Below, in pieces: positions 11,261 through 20,933 of a stretch of DNA of 41,336 nucleotides; the stretch's first letter is position 1, and each line of letters begins with the position of its first letter. Source of the DNA: a virus; IMG/VR virus record IMGVR_UViG_3300044648_000136, positions 1-41,336 of that record; one strand, 5' to 3'. The translations under genes were made by a program, and so were the position numbers. Under the pieces are notes generated by a model. It searched no databases and had not been told where the DNA came from. It saw only the letters and a program-made list of their open reading frames with translations.

Positions 11261-13432
11261 ATGGCCGTTATTGCAAAGAAGCATGCATCACAACTCGATA
11301 AAATTAAAGATTCAGTAGAGCAGGCTTACACTTATTTCCGACCTAATTATCAACGCTATCACGAATTTAAGCGATTCGTTTATAAGTCAACGCTGACAGA
11401 AGACGATATTGCCGTATTAAGTACATTAGGTAGGCCTCAGATTGAATTCAACATGATGGAAGCCTATATATCACGGCTTAGAGGTGAGTTCTCCCGCATG
11501 GAGCCTGGCTTTGTTGTAAGAGCACAAGATGGCTTTGACCTAGTTGACCCCAAATTAATTGATGTTCTGGAAGCTCATTTTAGAGCCATTCTGAATGATT
11601 CGGACAATGATGGATTTAGCTATGACGTTTATACTGATTTGCTGGTGGGGGGCTTTTCTGTGGTCGAGGTATACACTGATTACCTCAATGAAATGTCCAT
11701 GGATCAAAAGATTTGTACCCAGCGTGTTTTCGATCCAACACTATGTGGATTCGATCCTCTGGCTCGTGCATCGCATAAGGGTGACGGCAATTTTTGTTTC
11801 CAATTATTCCCGCGGGAAGCAGAAGACGTAGAACGAGATTATGGCTCGAATGCATTAAAAGGACTTAAGTATGCTAGAAGCTTCTCTGGATTCAATTGGT
11901 CATACAGAGCAGCTCGAAAGGATATTGTTCTAATCTGCGATTATTACAAGAAAGAATTTACGAAAGAGAAGATTACCAAGCTTTCGAATGGTCGAGTGGT
12001 CAGCATTAAGAATTATGAGCGCTTAACTCAAATGTGGCATGACTCAGGAAATCTTGAGCAGCCACCAATTCCAATTGGTAAGATTCGTGAAACCACGATT
12101 GAAGAAATTGTACGTTATCGATTATCTGGAGCTGAACTAATTGAGAAGCCAATCACTACGAATTACAAAATGCTTCCACTTATATTCTTTGATGGAAACA
12201 GTGCTGTATTGCGTGATAATAATGATTCTACCGCTGAGCAGATGACTCGCCCCTATATTTACAATGTGAAGGATGCGCAACGACTCAAGAACTATGCTGG
12301 ACAGTCTTTAGCTAATGAGCTTGAGAACACCGTTCAACACAAGATGATTGCTTCGGTTGAATCCATTCCTGAAGACTACTTAGACGCCTATATTGATGTA
12401 CAGAAACCAAGTACATACATGTACAACGCCTTCTATGATGGAGACCCAAATACTCCATTAGCTCCGCCACGAGAAGTAATGCGCACTCCAATTCCACCTC
12501 AAATTAGTGAGACATTCCAAATGTCAGACAATCTGATTCAGGGAATTCTTGGTAGCTATGATGCAGCTTTAGGCATTCAGAATAATGAACTATCAGGTGT
12601 TGCGATTATGCAAGGCGCTATGCACTCCAATGCTGCTGCTATGCCATACACTGTAGGGTTTATGAAGGGATTGAACCGAGTATGCCAGATGATTCTTGAC
12701 CTCATTCCTAAGTACTATGTAACTCCACGAAGTCTACCTATTGTTCACCCTGATGGTAAACGTTCATACCAGGTAATTAATAAGCAGGGAAATCCGTTCA
12801 TGGATTACGACCCGATGAGCTTAGAGGTCAAGGTAGAGGCGGGGGTTAACTTTGCCGTACAGAAGCAGATTAGCCTTGAAACTATCATCCAGCTTATGCA
12901 GACCTCTGAGTCCTTTGCTGCCTTTATTAATACTAAAGGACTTGGAATTCTCTTGGATAACATTGAGATACGAGGCATAGAAGGCTTACGTCAGGCTGCC
13001 TCTCAGTTCATGCAAGAGACAGCGCAGAAGCAAGCTCAGGCCGAACAGATGGCTATGCAACAAGCGCAACAACAGCTCGATCCGAAAGAGGTTATGGCTC
13101 TACAGGCTAAGGCTGAAATGATGAAAGTCGAGCAGAAGAAAGAAGCCGTGGCTACTCAAGCTCAGGTTGACCTCATTAAGATTTCAACTGATGACGCGGT
13201 GAAGAACAAGCAAGCTGATATAGATTTCTTAAAGGTGATGGCTGAGATTGAAGGCTCTCAAGTAGACCAAGCATTGAAGCAGGAGAAGGTTGATGCGGAA
13301 AACGCGAGAACTGCTGTGAGTATGGCTGTTGATGTGAGCAAACATCATCATGAAGTTAAGCATGCTGATCGTACACATGATTTGGCGGAGAAGACATTGC
13401 ACCAGAAGCCTAAGCCAAAGGGGAAATCATGA
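11261..13432 (+). CDS. Portal protein, P22 gp1-like
   Basis: 723 aa from ATG 11261 with AAGGA upstream; an in-frame TTG at 11255 is not needed. Size is nearly that of P22 gp1 (725 aa). N-terminal part (YFRPNYQRYHEFKRFVYKS; RPQIEFNMM) and the central body are typical of the P22-type portal family. Residues about 585-690 are a Gln/Ala/Lys-rich helical region (QKQAQAEQMAMQQAQQQ) corresponding to the long barrel, ending in a basic His-rich tail. It forms the dodecameric DNA entry ring of the head. Confidence 0.93.
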   Translation: MAVIAKKHASQLDKIKDSVEQAYTYFRPNYQRYHEFKRFVYKSTLTEDDIAVLSTLGRPQIEFNMMEAYISRLRGEFSRMEPGFVVRAQDGFDLVDPKLIDVLEAHFRAILNDSDNDGFSYDVYTDLLVGGFSVVEVYTDYLNEMSMDQKICTQRVFDPTLCGFDPLARASHKGDGNFCFQLFPREAEDVERDYGSNALKGLKYARSFSGFNWSYRAARKDIVLICDYYKKEFTKEKITKLSNGRVVSIKNYERLTQMWHDSGNLEQPPIPIGKIRETTIEEIVRYRLSGAELIEKPITTNYKMLPLIFFDGNSAVLRDNNDSTAEQMTRPYIYNVKDAQRLKNYAGQSLANELENTVQHKMIASVESIPEDYLDAYIDVQKPSTYMYNAFYDGDPNTPLAPPREVMRTPIPPQISETFQMSDNLIQGILGSYDAALGIQNNELSGVAIMQGAMHSNAAAMPYTVGFMKGLNRVCQMILDLIPKYYVTPRSLPIVHPDGKRSYQVINKQGNPFMDYDPMSLEVKVEAGVNFAVQKQISLETIIQLMQTSESFAAFINTKGLGILLDNIEIRGIEGLRQAASQFMQETAQKQAQAEQMAMQQAQQQLDPKEVMALQAKAEMMKVEQKKEAVATQAQVDLIKISTDDAVKNKQADIDFLKVMAEIEGSQVDQALKQEKVDAENARTAVSMAVDVSKHHHEVKHADRTHDLAEKTLHQKPKPKGKS

Positions 13433-13640
13433 ACTCTTTCCATTTTATAAATAGTTCCTATATACTGATTTCAACACAATATGTGGTGTAATTTATCAAT
13501 TCAAGACACTACATGCAGTATCTCTGACTAGCCAGAGCTTAAAGGATGCTAGGCCAAATACGCAGCTATGCGGCCAAAATAGTCGGGACTACCACGGATG
13601 GTAGGTGATTACGGTCACACCGGAAACAGTGAGGTTTCAA
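13433..13640 (+). promoter_or_regulatory. Promoter, NrdR-box-like pair and leader of the head operon
   Basis: TTTCCA (13437-13442), 18-bp spacer, TATACT (13461-13466). Then ACACAATATGTGGTGT (13474-13489) and a weaker ACACTACATGCAGTAT (13506-13521), starts 32 bp apart, the phasing known for NrdR-box pairs. The leader also holds the hairpin CTACC-6 nt-GGTAG just before the gene. No gene lies in this stretch. Confidence 0.5.
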
Positions 13641-14393
13641 ATGGATGCAAAGGATATTGCAGAAGACTTGCAAGACTTGGTTGTGGAACAGGATGAGCCG
13701 CAAGGTTCAACTGAATCACCTCCTGAAAAAATGCTTACTGCTTCCCAAGTGAACGAACTCGTTAAACGAGCGAAACGCAAAGGAGAGCAGAAAATGCAGG
13801 AGCAACTAGATGCTACGAGGCAAGAACTCGAACAGCTAAAGGCACAACAAGGACAGCCACAAGAAGCACCGCAACAGCAGCAGCAAGCACCACAAGGTGT
13901 AGACCCGCAAGCTCTGCAGCAACTTGTAGCTCAACAGATTGCCGAACAGCAAGCCGAGACTCAGCGCAAACAGCACGAAGAACAGCTTCATCAGGAAGTG
14001 AATCAGGTAGCGCAACAGTACTTCGGTAAGATGGCTCAAGGAACTAGTTTATACGATGACTTTGAGGCAATCACCGCAGACTTTAACCCTGCCGAATTTC
14101 CACAATTAGTTTATTTAGCTAACGAATTGGACAATACCGCAGCAGTAATTTACGAGTTACGGAAGAATCCAGGTAAGTTAGCTCAACTAGCTACCTTAGT
14201 GAAAGAATCACCAGGGATAGCCAGAAGCGAATTGAATAATCTTTCTCAGTCAATCAAGAGAAATGATGATGCAAAACGCAACTTGCAAGAACCTCAAGAC
14301 CCCTTAAATCGTCTGAAGCCTTCGCCCGTGGGAACAGACAGCGGTGAGAAAACCGTTAGGGACTTCAAGGGGGCTTCTTTCTTAAGAGGCTAA
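13641..14393 (+). CDS. Scaffold protein
   Basis: 250 aa. ATG 13641 is preferred because GAGG lies six bases upstream; an in-frame GTG at 13605 has no site. The protein is acidic at the start and very Gln-rich in the middle (residues about 70-135, with PQQQQQAPQG), mostly helical and coiled-coil, with a conserved-looking end (VRDFKGASFLRG). Composition and place between portal and coat genes are those of P22 gp8-type scaffolds, which fill the procapsid and leave before packaging. Assignment rests on position and composition more than on motif. Confidence 0.8.
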   Translation: MDAKDIAEDLQDLVVEQDEPQGSTESPPEKMLTASQVNELVKRAKRKGEQKMQEQLDATRQELEQLKAQQGQPQEAPQQQQQAPQGVDPQALQQLVAQQIAEQQAETQRKQHEEQLHQEVNQVAQQYFGKMAQGTSLYDDFEAITADFNPAEFPQLVYLANELDNTAAVIYELRKNPGKLAQLATLVKESPGIARSELNNLSQSIKRNDDAKRNLQEPQDPLNRLKPSPVGTDSGEKTVRDFKGASFLRG

Positions 14394-14453
14394 CCAACCC
14401 TAAAACTGGCCGTGTCTGTTCTCTGAATAAGGATATTCATTGGAGAAGACGAC

Positions 14454-15692
14454 ATGGCCGTTCCAAATAACATTTTGCAACAGGTTCAAACCTATCAACG
14501 TTCTAACTTAGCTTACTTACAGAACTTAAACTGCTTCGTAGCTACGGCGAACACTAAATTCAAAAACTTCCAAAAAGAAGTCGCTAACCTTGGTGACACG
14601 GTTTCTTTCGATTTACCACCACGTTTTACAACTGCGAATTCATTGGTAGCCACATTCCAGTCAGCAGATCAACGTGTGGAAACTTTGACTGTAGATAAAG
14701 CTAAAAACGTATCTTATGCATTCACTGCACAACAATTCATCTTCAACGTAGAAGACTACATGCAGCAGTTCGGTAAAGGTGCAACAGAAGAATTGTCTGC
14801 TGAAGTAGAATCAGATGTAGCTTCAGTTTGCGTAGAAGCTCCCTATCGATTCTATGGCGATGGAATAACCCCCATTAATTCTTTTGGTCAATTAAGTTCA
14901 GCCTTAGCTCTTTTTAGAAACTATGGCGCAGTAAAAACTGATACAAAATTTTATCTGAGTGACATTGCTCAGTCTGCTATTGTTAATACTGGTTTGAATC
15001 AATTCACACCAAAACGTAACGATGAAATGGCTAATAGCTGGGATGTTGGTGACTTTAATAGAGCTTCATTTTATACATCAAACTTACTACCAATCCATGA
15101 AGCAGGGACAATCGGGGAAGACGGTACTGTATTGACTGTAGTATCCGTAGTGAAAGATGCCAATGATGCGGTAACTCAAATCGTCTTTTCTGGTGCTGGT
15201 ACTGATGCTGATGCTATTAAAGCGTTCGATAAAGGCCAGTTCAATGACGGAGTTTCCGGTCAGCCTAATATGCGTTATCTGACGTTCATAGGACACAAGC
15301 CTTCTAGCAACCCTGTACAGTTCCGCGTGTTAAATGACGCAGCTTCTAGTGCTGGTAACGTTACTGTCGATGTGTACCCACCTTTGAAAGCGTCTCAAGG
15401 TAATGCTCGTAACTTGAATCATGAAATTGCTGCGGGTATGCAAGTCACATTCCTTCCTTCTCATAGAGCAGGTGTGATCACTGCCGGTAATCCTCTGTTC
15501 TTAGGTATGCCAATGCTTCCTGATGAAGTTCCGTTTCCTACTGCTGCTGAAGTTGATCCTGATACTGGCGTGTCAATGCGGATGTATTACGGAAGCTTGT
15601 TCGGTCAAAACCAAAGAGGAATTATTCATGACGTTATATATGGATACAAACTGGTTCCCGAATACTCAATGTCAGTAATTTTCCCACTTTAA
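14454..15692 (+). CDS. Major capsid (coat) protein, P22 gp5 family
   Basis: 412 aa, near the 430 aa of P22 gp5. The N-terminus (NNILQQVQTYQRSNLAYLQNLNCF) and the GDTVSFDLPPRF block are typical of the P22 coat family with its HK97 fold. The later VPFPTAAEVDPDTGVSMRMYYGS block and the end (DVIYGYKLVPEYSM) also fit. It builds the T=7 icosahedral shell. GGAG lies nine bases upstream of ATG 14454. A hairpin follows the stop. Confidence 0.93.
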   Translation: MAVPNNILQQVQTYQRSNLAYLQNLNCFVATANTKFKNFQKEVANLGDTVSFDLPPRFTTANSLVATFQSADQRVETLTVDKAKNVSYAFTAQQFIFNVEDYMQQFGKGATEELSAEVESDVASVCVEAPYRFYGDGITPINSFGQLSSALALFRNYGAVKTDTKFYLSDIAQSAIVNTGLNQFTPKRNDEMANSWDVGDFNRASFYTSNLLPIHEAGTIGEDGTVLTVVSVVKDANDAVTQIVFSGAGTDADAIKAFDKGQFNDGVSGQPNMRYLTFIGHKPSSNPVQFRVLNDAASSAGNVTVDVYPPLKASQGNARNLNHEIAAGMQVTFLPSHRAGVITAGNPLFLGMPMLPDEVPFPTAAEVDPDTGVSMRMYYGSLFGQNQRGIIHDVIYGYKLVPEYSMSVIFPL

Positions 15693-15699
15693 TTGTTCT

Positions 15700-15719
15700 A
15701 GGGTAGCTCATGCTACCCT
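15700..15719 (+). terminator. Hairpin after the coat gene
   Basis: AGGGTAGC-TCAT-GCTACCCT, a perfect 8-bp stem with tetraloop. No T-run follows, so it may be an attenuator or an RNA-stabilising element that lets coat mRNA outnumber downstream mRNA. The same stem recurs at 39325-39352. Confidence 0.55.
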
Positions 15720-15738
15720 CACAAACGAGGATACCAAA

Positions 15739-16554
15739 ATGGCTATTTCTACACCTATGACAAATGCCCGACAGTACTACATCAATGGCATGAAACTAAC
15801 CTGGCTTACTGGAACAACTATGTCAGTAAGTGCAGGTCGATGCAGTAATACAACTAACCTAAACGATATCTCTGTTGGCCTTCCTTTAAACGTAGCAGCC
15901 ACTCAAACGGGCACTGAGCCTGTTGCCGATGGTACTGGTGCTGTGACTATCAACACTGCGACTAATGGTGCTGGTGGTTTAGATATTGGCGCTATGGCTA
16001 ATAGCACATTCTACGCCGTGTACGCTATTGGTGACAGCTATGGAGTGAATGCTGGTTCAGCCTTAATTTCAGCTAACTTAAGTGCCCCTTTATTACCAGC
16101 TGGATACGATATGTATTTCCGTATCGGATTCATCAAATCTAGCGGTGCTGCTGCTATTTTATCATTCCGTCAAGATGGTTGTGATTTAGATAGATGGATG
16201 TGGTATGACGCTCCAATTGCAACAAGCGTTACTGCTGGTGCTTCTGCTACTTATGCACCTGTTGACGCTAGTGCAGGATTGCCTGCTGCAACTCCTACAA
16301 TGGTTAACTGGCTGTGCGTGTTCACTCCAACTGCTGCAGCCGACAAATTGGTTCTTGTTCCTGGTACTTCCACTGCAACTCTTGGCTATGCTTCGGCATC
16401 TGGCTCTGTAGCAGCGGTAGCAAATACTGTGAACTTGATTTGCCCAACAGATTCCCCTGTAACTGATGCTATTGACTATAAAGTCACTGGTTCTGCAGTT
16501 GCAATTTCTGTTCAAGCGTATTTAGACCAGCTTGCTAACGTAGCAGTAGCATAA
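15739..16554 (+). CDS. Probable head decoration or minor structural protein
   Basis: 271 aa, rich in Ala, Thr, Gly and Ser, and beta-looking throughout (GTGAVTINTATNGAGGLDIGA; STFYAVYAIGDSYG). This is usual for head-surface or tail-surface proteins. It lies between the coat and the gp4-like gene. No named family recognised. GAGG lies upstream of ATG 15739. Confidence 0.65.
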   Translation: MAISTPMTNARQYYINGMKLTWLTGTTMSVSAGRCSNTTNLNDISVGLPLNVAATQTGTEPVADGTGAVTINTATNGAGGLDIGAMANSTFYAVYAIGDSYGVNAGSALISANLSAPLLPAGYDMYFRIGFIKSSGAAAILSFRQDGCDLDRWMWYDAPIATSVTAGASATYAPVDASAGLPAATPTMVNWLCVFTPTAAADKLVLVPGTSTATLGYASASGSVAAVANTVNLICPTDSPVTDAIDYKVTGSAVAISVQAYLDQLANVAVA

Positions 16555-16563
16555 GGAAATGCC

Positions 16564-17268
16564 ATGGCCTACACGACATTGAAGTTAATTAACAATGCCT
16601 ACTACGAAGCAGGTATTGTTGCACGTGGCTTTGAGACTGTGTCAGGCCCGCAGGCCCATGACGGGTTGGAATACCTTAATGACCTTATAGCGGATAAGAC
16701 TGTCGAGAATGGTCTTATTCCTTATTACGAAGAATATAACTTTAATGCAATAGCTGGTCAGGAAAAGTATTTTATTGAAGACCTAATCAGCGTTGACACC
16801 TTTGTTTTCTATATCGATACAGTTCGATATCAGACAGAGAATCGCGCAAGACGGGAGTACTTCGGCACATCAAGAGCTGACAACATTCAATCGTTGCCTG
16901 GAAGCTGGCATATGGAACGTTGCTTTGGTGGAGCAAATTTATATATCTACTTTAAGCCGAACCAAGCATTCCCATTAACTATTTGGGGACAGTTCCGCTT
17001 AGCCCAGGTAGCAATCAACCAGGATTTATCACTGACGCTAGATAGATTCTACATTAACTATTTGAAATACGATTTAGCAGCTCGCCTCTGTGCTGAATAC
17101 AACTACTCAGTTCCTCCAGGAGTAGCTAAAACATTAGCTGAGCTAGAAGACAGTATTAGTAAAAAAAGTGGTCCAATGGATATGAGATTGATCAAGTTGT
17201 CTAGCCTACAGGGACGTGGAGGCATTAACTACGGACAAGTCAATCTCGCGCATGGATGGGTTAGTTAA
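16564..17268 (+). CDS. Tail accessory factor, P22 gp4-like
   Basis: 234 aa. Shows the family start (TTLKLINNAYYEAGIVARGFETVSGPQAHDGLEYLNDLI) and the mid region with LPGSWHMER and a hydrophobic IYFKPNQAFPLTIWGQF. In P22, gp4 binds under the portal and seals the packaged head; P22 gp4 (166 aa) also has wall-hydrolysing activity, which is not visible here. Followed in a TAATG overlap by the gp10-like gene, the same order as in P22. Confidence 0.85.
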   Translation: MAYTTLKLINNAYYEAGIVARGFETVSGPQAHDGLEYLNDLIADKTVENGLIPYYEEYNFNAIAGQEKYFIEDLISVDTFVFYIDTVRYQTENRARREYFGTSRADNIQSLPGSWHMERCFGGANLYIYFKPNQAFPLTIWGQFRLAQVAINQDLSLTLDRFYINYLKYDLAARLCAEYNYSVPPGVAKTLAELEDSISKKSGPMDMRLIKLSSLQGRGGINYGQVNLAHGWVS

Positions 17269-18866
17269 TGACCATTATGACGCCACGTGCAACAGAAGTC
17301 CCAGTTAGAATAGTCGGAAGTTCGGTCTTCGGTCGCCATCCTATTATTTCGGATGAGCGCACCTGGAATATGTTTATTTCAGACGACTGGCTAATTAATT
17401 TCGCAGGGTATCGACAAGCAGCTGAAATATTAACAGATCCTTCTGAGGGTCGAGGTCTTTTTCATTCTACTAGAGGGAACTTTCTAATTGCTGTATTGGG
17501 AGCCAACATTTACCGTATTGATGGTAATCTAGGTTACACATTCCTATTTAGTCTAGGAACGAGCACTGGTGAAGTCTTCATGGATGAAAACCTTAGCTCT
17601 CAGATAGCCATTGTTGATGGTTCTGCTACATCATACATTTATAACTATGCAGTGGGCACTGTAAGCGCAGTAGTTTGGGATTATGGTGCATCAGGAATAG
17701 CATTCACGCCAAATTATGTAACTTATCAGAATACTTATTTTATCTTCGGCAATGCAGATACGACTTCTTCCGGATCTCAATGGTATGTTTATCAAAGTGG
17801 GTTTAATCCAACAACTTTAGCCGATCCGTATAAGTTAGTATGGGTGCAAACATTAACGCTCCAAACCAAGCCCGACTTTGCTAAAGCCTGTATAAGAATA
17901 CCAAGCCATGGTAATAACCTATTGGTATTAGGTTCAACTGTAGCAGAGATTTGGACGAACGTTGCAGGTATACAAATTTACCAACGTCAATCGTCTATCA
18001 ATATCGACTATGGGGTAGCTTCAGTTTCTACTATTGCTGCATCGGATGACATGATCGCATGGCTTGGGATTAATGAAAAATCATCTCCTGCAATTATGGT
18101 AATGATGGGTGGTCAAGCTCAACGTATATCTACTGACGGAATTGATTATTTGTTGAATCGAGTAGCTCAGCCTCAACAGTCAACAGCAATGTTCTATAGA
18201 CAAGATGGTCATGTGTTTTACATATTAACCTTCTTTGCACCAGAAGACAATTTTTCCATCATGTATGACTTTACTACTCAGAAATTCTTTGACATCACAG
18301 ATTGGGACTTCAGTTACCATCCTGCACGACAAATGTCCTATTTCAATAATGAGATTTTCTTTGTGTCATTGAAGCAAGGTAGTTTGATGCGGATTAGCAC
18401 GGACATTACCTCTATATCAACAGATGTTCAGAACGATTATGAGATTCCAAGAATTAGAAAATGTGACACCTATAGGCTTCCAGGAAGTGAGCGCTTTATT
18501 GTAAATCAGTTCAGTTTCACTATAGAAAATGGAGTTGAGCCTGATGTGGATTATCACTTTGAATGCGATGGCTATATCTTGGGGGAAGAAAGCGGCAGCA
18601 TCATGTATTCAGAGGATGATTATCCACTTCTAGTTGAAGGGGGAAGTTGCCAAATTTATATGCCACGTATCGATGTAACTTTATCTAAAAACGGCGGTGA
18701 GACCTATGGCAATGCAGTCAGCTATTATATGCATAAGACTGGAAACTATAAGAATCAACCTAGGTTTAACAAGCTAGGCGAAGCAAATCAATTCACGATC
18801 CAGATGAGATTCTGGGGCTTTGGTGCTGTCGTAGTAGCTAACGGAAAAATTGAGGTCTACCAATGA
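17268..18866 (+). CDS. Packaged DNA stabilisation / tail hub protein, P22 gp10-like
   Basis: 532 aa against 472 for P22 gp10. Start at ATG 17268 in the TAATG overlap. Family features: PVRIVGSSVFGRHPIISDERTWNMF near the start, GRGLFHSTRGNFLIAVLGANIYRI, and an all-beta propeller-like body. It plugs the tail and links gp4 to the needle and tailspikes. A CCTAGGTTTAAC sequence identical to a phage operator half lies inside it at 18760-18771. Confidence 0.88.
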   Translation: MTIMTPRATEVPVRIVGSSVFGRHPIISDERTWNMFISDDWLINFAGYRQAAEILTDPSEGRGLFHSTRGNFLIAVLGANIYRIDGNLGYTFLFSLGTSTGEVFMDENLSSQIAIVDGSATSYIYNYAVGTVSAVVWDYGASGIAFTPNYVTYQNTYFIFGNADTTSSGSQWYVYQSGFNPTTLADPYKLVWVQTLTLQTKPDFAKACIRIPSHGNNLLVLGSTVAEIWTNVAGIQIYQRQSSINIDYGVASVSTIAASDDMIAWLGINEKSSPAIMVMMGGQAQRISTDGIDYLLNRVAQPQQSTAMFYRQDGHVFYILTFFAPEDNFSIMYDFTTQKFFDITDWDFSYHPARQMSYFNNEIFFVSLKQGSLMRISTDITSISTDVQNDYEIPRIRKCDTYRLPGSERFIVNQFSFTIENGVEPDVDYHFECDGYILGEESGSIMYSEDDYPLLVEGGSCQIYMPRIDVTLSKNGGETYGNAVSYYMHKTGNYKNQPRFNKLGEANQFTIQMRFWGFGAVVVANGKIEVYQ

Positions 18867-19162
18867 TTATTCCAACGTTCCAAAGCGTTCAATATGTTGA
18901 AAAAGACGGGTATCTAACGGCTCAAATGCAGATGTATAATGATGAATTAAACAACGTTTTGCGCAATGGATTGTCGGATAACGGATGGACTTTACCTATG
19001 GTAACTCAGGCAGAACTGGCCTCTATAGTTGCATTGCCTGCTAACCAGCAAATGCCAAATGGCACTGCATGGTACGTTCATGATGACTCGACCTCTTATT
19101 ATCAGCTGGTCGTTAAGATTAATGGTGCGTTGCGTAAAGTAACAACCACAGCTTACCCATAA
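18863..19162 (+). CDS. Hypothetical virion-module protein, 99 aa
   Basis: Start in an ATGA overlap with the gp10-like gene. Mixed helix and beta (YVEKDGYLTAQMQMYNDELNNVL; GTAWYVHDDSTSYYQLVVKINGALR); the last part resembles short beta domains found in phage tail proteins. No family recognised; probably a small tail component. Confidence 0.6.
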   Translation: MIIPTFQSVQYVEKDGYLTAQMQMYNDELNNVLRNGLSDNGWTLPMVTQAELASIVALPANQQMPNGTAWYVHDDSTSYYQLVVKINGALRKVTTTAYP

Positions 19163-19171
19163 GGATATGAG

Positions 19172-19810
19172 ATGAGCCTATTAAGCAAATTATTTGGTGG
19201 TGGATCTAATAAATCCCCTATGGACGCAGCCAATCCTTATTTAAATCAGATACCCGGTGTAGGCCATGATGCCTATGACCCGTACATTAAATCCGGCATG
19301 GATGCATCAGGTAAGACTCAGGGTCAGTATGAGTCACTGATGAACGATCCAACTGCATTTATTAATAAGCTCATGGAGTCTTATAAGCCATCGGAAGGTT
19401 ATCAGTTTCAAAAAGACCAGCTTACTAAGGAAATGAGCAACACAGCAGCAGCTGGCGGTGTTGCAGGAACACCTCAAGACCAATTGAATCAAGCTGAAGG
19501 AGTTCAAGGATTGCTTGGTAAAGACATGCAGCAGTTCTTGCAGAACGTTTTTGGAGCTTTCAACACAGGATTACAAGGTGAGCAGGGTATTGCTGATAAA
19601 GGATTTGATGCATCTAAGCAGCTAGCTGACCTACTTGGTGGCGCGCTCAACCAGCAAGGCGGATTAGCATTCCAAGGACAACAGCAAGCCAATAAGAACA
19701 AGAATGACATGTGGAGCATGTTTGGCAAAGCATTAGGTGGTGGCATCGGTATGGCCAGCAATCCATTATCACTCTTTGGCAATAAGATTTGGGGGCAATA
19801 TGGCGATTAA
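19172..19810 (+). CDS. Probable DNA ejection (pilot) protein
   Basis: 212 aa. Opens with SLLSKLFGGGSNKSPMDAANPYLNQIPG, a start often seen in podovirus ejection proteins, then a Gln/Gly-rich helical body. A Gly-rich hydrophobic C-terminus (FGKALGGGIGMASNPLSLFG) could insert into a membrane. It occupies the place of P22 gp7/gp20 ejection genes. Overlaps the next gene by 11 bases. Confidence 0.7.
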   Translation: MSLLSKLFGGGSNKSPMDAANPYLNQIPGVGHDAYDPYIKSGMDASGKTQGQYESLMNDPTAFINKLMESYKPSEGYQFQKDQLTKEMSNTAAAGGVAGTPQDQLNQAEGVQGLLGKDMQQFLQNVFGAFNTGLQGEQGIADKGFDASKQLADLLGGALNQQGGLAFQGQQQANKNKNDMWSMFGKALGGGIGMASNPLSLFGNKIWGQYGD

Positions 19811-20933
19811 TTTCACTGATTTCTCCAGAGCACCTCTTCTAGATTCATCTTTTAAGAATGTCTTGGAAGATGTGTTGAAGGGTTACCAAATGTCCCAGGA
19901 GCCTGCAAAGATGAAGCAGGATTCTAACGCACGTGACCTTGCTAACCAATTACGAAAGCTTGAGGTGGATCATAAGCCTAAGCAATTTGAATTAGATGAT
20001 AAAGGTAAATCCCTTGCTAATGCGTTGCACTCTAAGGCACTAGAGACTTATGACGAACGATTTGCTTTAGATAAGCAGCTTAAACAAGCTCAGATTCAAA
20101 AGGCACTACAGACTAAAGTTGGCGGTAGCCCAAAGGCAAATGGCGAGCTGGCTAACTTCATGGTGGCTAATCCTGATGCTACTGCAGAAGAGATTAAAAA
20201 GGCATTTGAGGAAATTCATGGCTCTAAATTAGAACATGAAAAAGCTATTACTAATCGCAGCCTTGACATTACAGCTGGTGGTGGCTTCGATAAATTGCCT
20301 GCTAATGAGAAGAAAAGGGCTGTTGGATTAATGACTTCTATGGGAGTTGATCCTGTTGAAGCAACTCGCTTATTACGCAGTGGAGTATCACCTTCTGAAT
20401 ATGCTAAAGAGAATAAAATTGATATTGAGAACATAACTCCTATTTACCCTCTTGGTGAAGAGAACGTTAAGCAACTTCAACGCAGAACTGGTTTCGTAAA
20501 TGAGATTAAGAACCTTGAGGAAAACCTAGCAGGCGCTATGGGTGAATATCAGAACAAAGTAATGGGTTATTCTTTAGATCAAGTGGCTGATGCGCTGTCA
20601 GGAGAGAATCCCGATAAGCAAGGAAGAGTCTTAGCTGCACGTGCTTTACAACCTGAATTAGCAGCTCTTCGTTTGAAAGTAGCTGGCGGTAACATCGGCA
20701 TTGAGGCAATTAACGAGCTTAAGAAGAAATCACTTGGCGACCTCAAGATTATTGAAAGCTTAGTAGATACACCGACCTATTTATCAATGCAGAAATACAT
20801 GACTCAATGGCTCGAATCCGCGGCTAATGAGTTCCAACGAACTCAAGAGGATTATGGACGATTAAAAACCAGGAAGCAGAAATCCGCTGCAGTCGAATCA
20901 GGTATGGGTGAAGACCCATTAGGGTTGTTCTAA
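19800..20933 (+). CDS. Probable ejection protein, coiled-coil
   Basis: 377 aa from ATG 19800, preceded by GGGGG; an in-frame ATG at 19737 would overlap the previous gene by 74 bases. Long helical stretches (ANQLRKLEVDHKPKQFELDD; KQLKQAQIQKALQ) and no signal or membrane segment. By position it is the second injected virion protein. Its last base is shared with the next start (TAATG). Confidence 0.65.
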   Translation: MAINFTDFSRAPLLDSSFKNVLEDVLKGYQMSQEPAKMKQDSNARDLANQLRKLEVDHKPKQFELDDKGKSLANALHSKALETYDERFALDKQLKQAQIQKALQTKVGGSPKANGELANFMVANPDATAEEIKKAFEEIHGSKLEHEKAITNRSLDITAGGGFDKLPANEKKRAVGLMTSMGVDPVEATRLLRSGVSPSEYAKENKIDIENITPIYPLGEENVKQLQRRTGFVNEIKNLEENLAGAMGEYQNKVMGYSLDQVADALSGENPDKQGRVLAARALQPELAALRLKVAGGNIGIEAINELKKKSLGDLKIIESLVDTPTYLSMQKYMTQWLESAANEFQRTQEDYGRLKTRKQKSAAVESGMGEDPLGLF

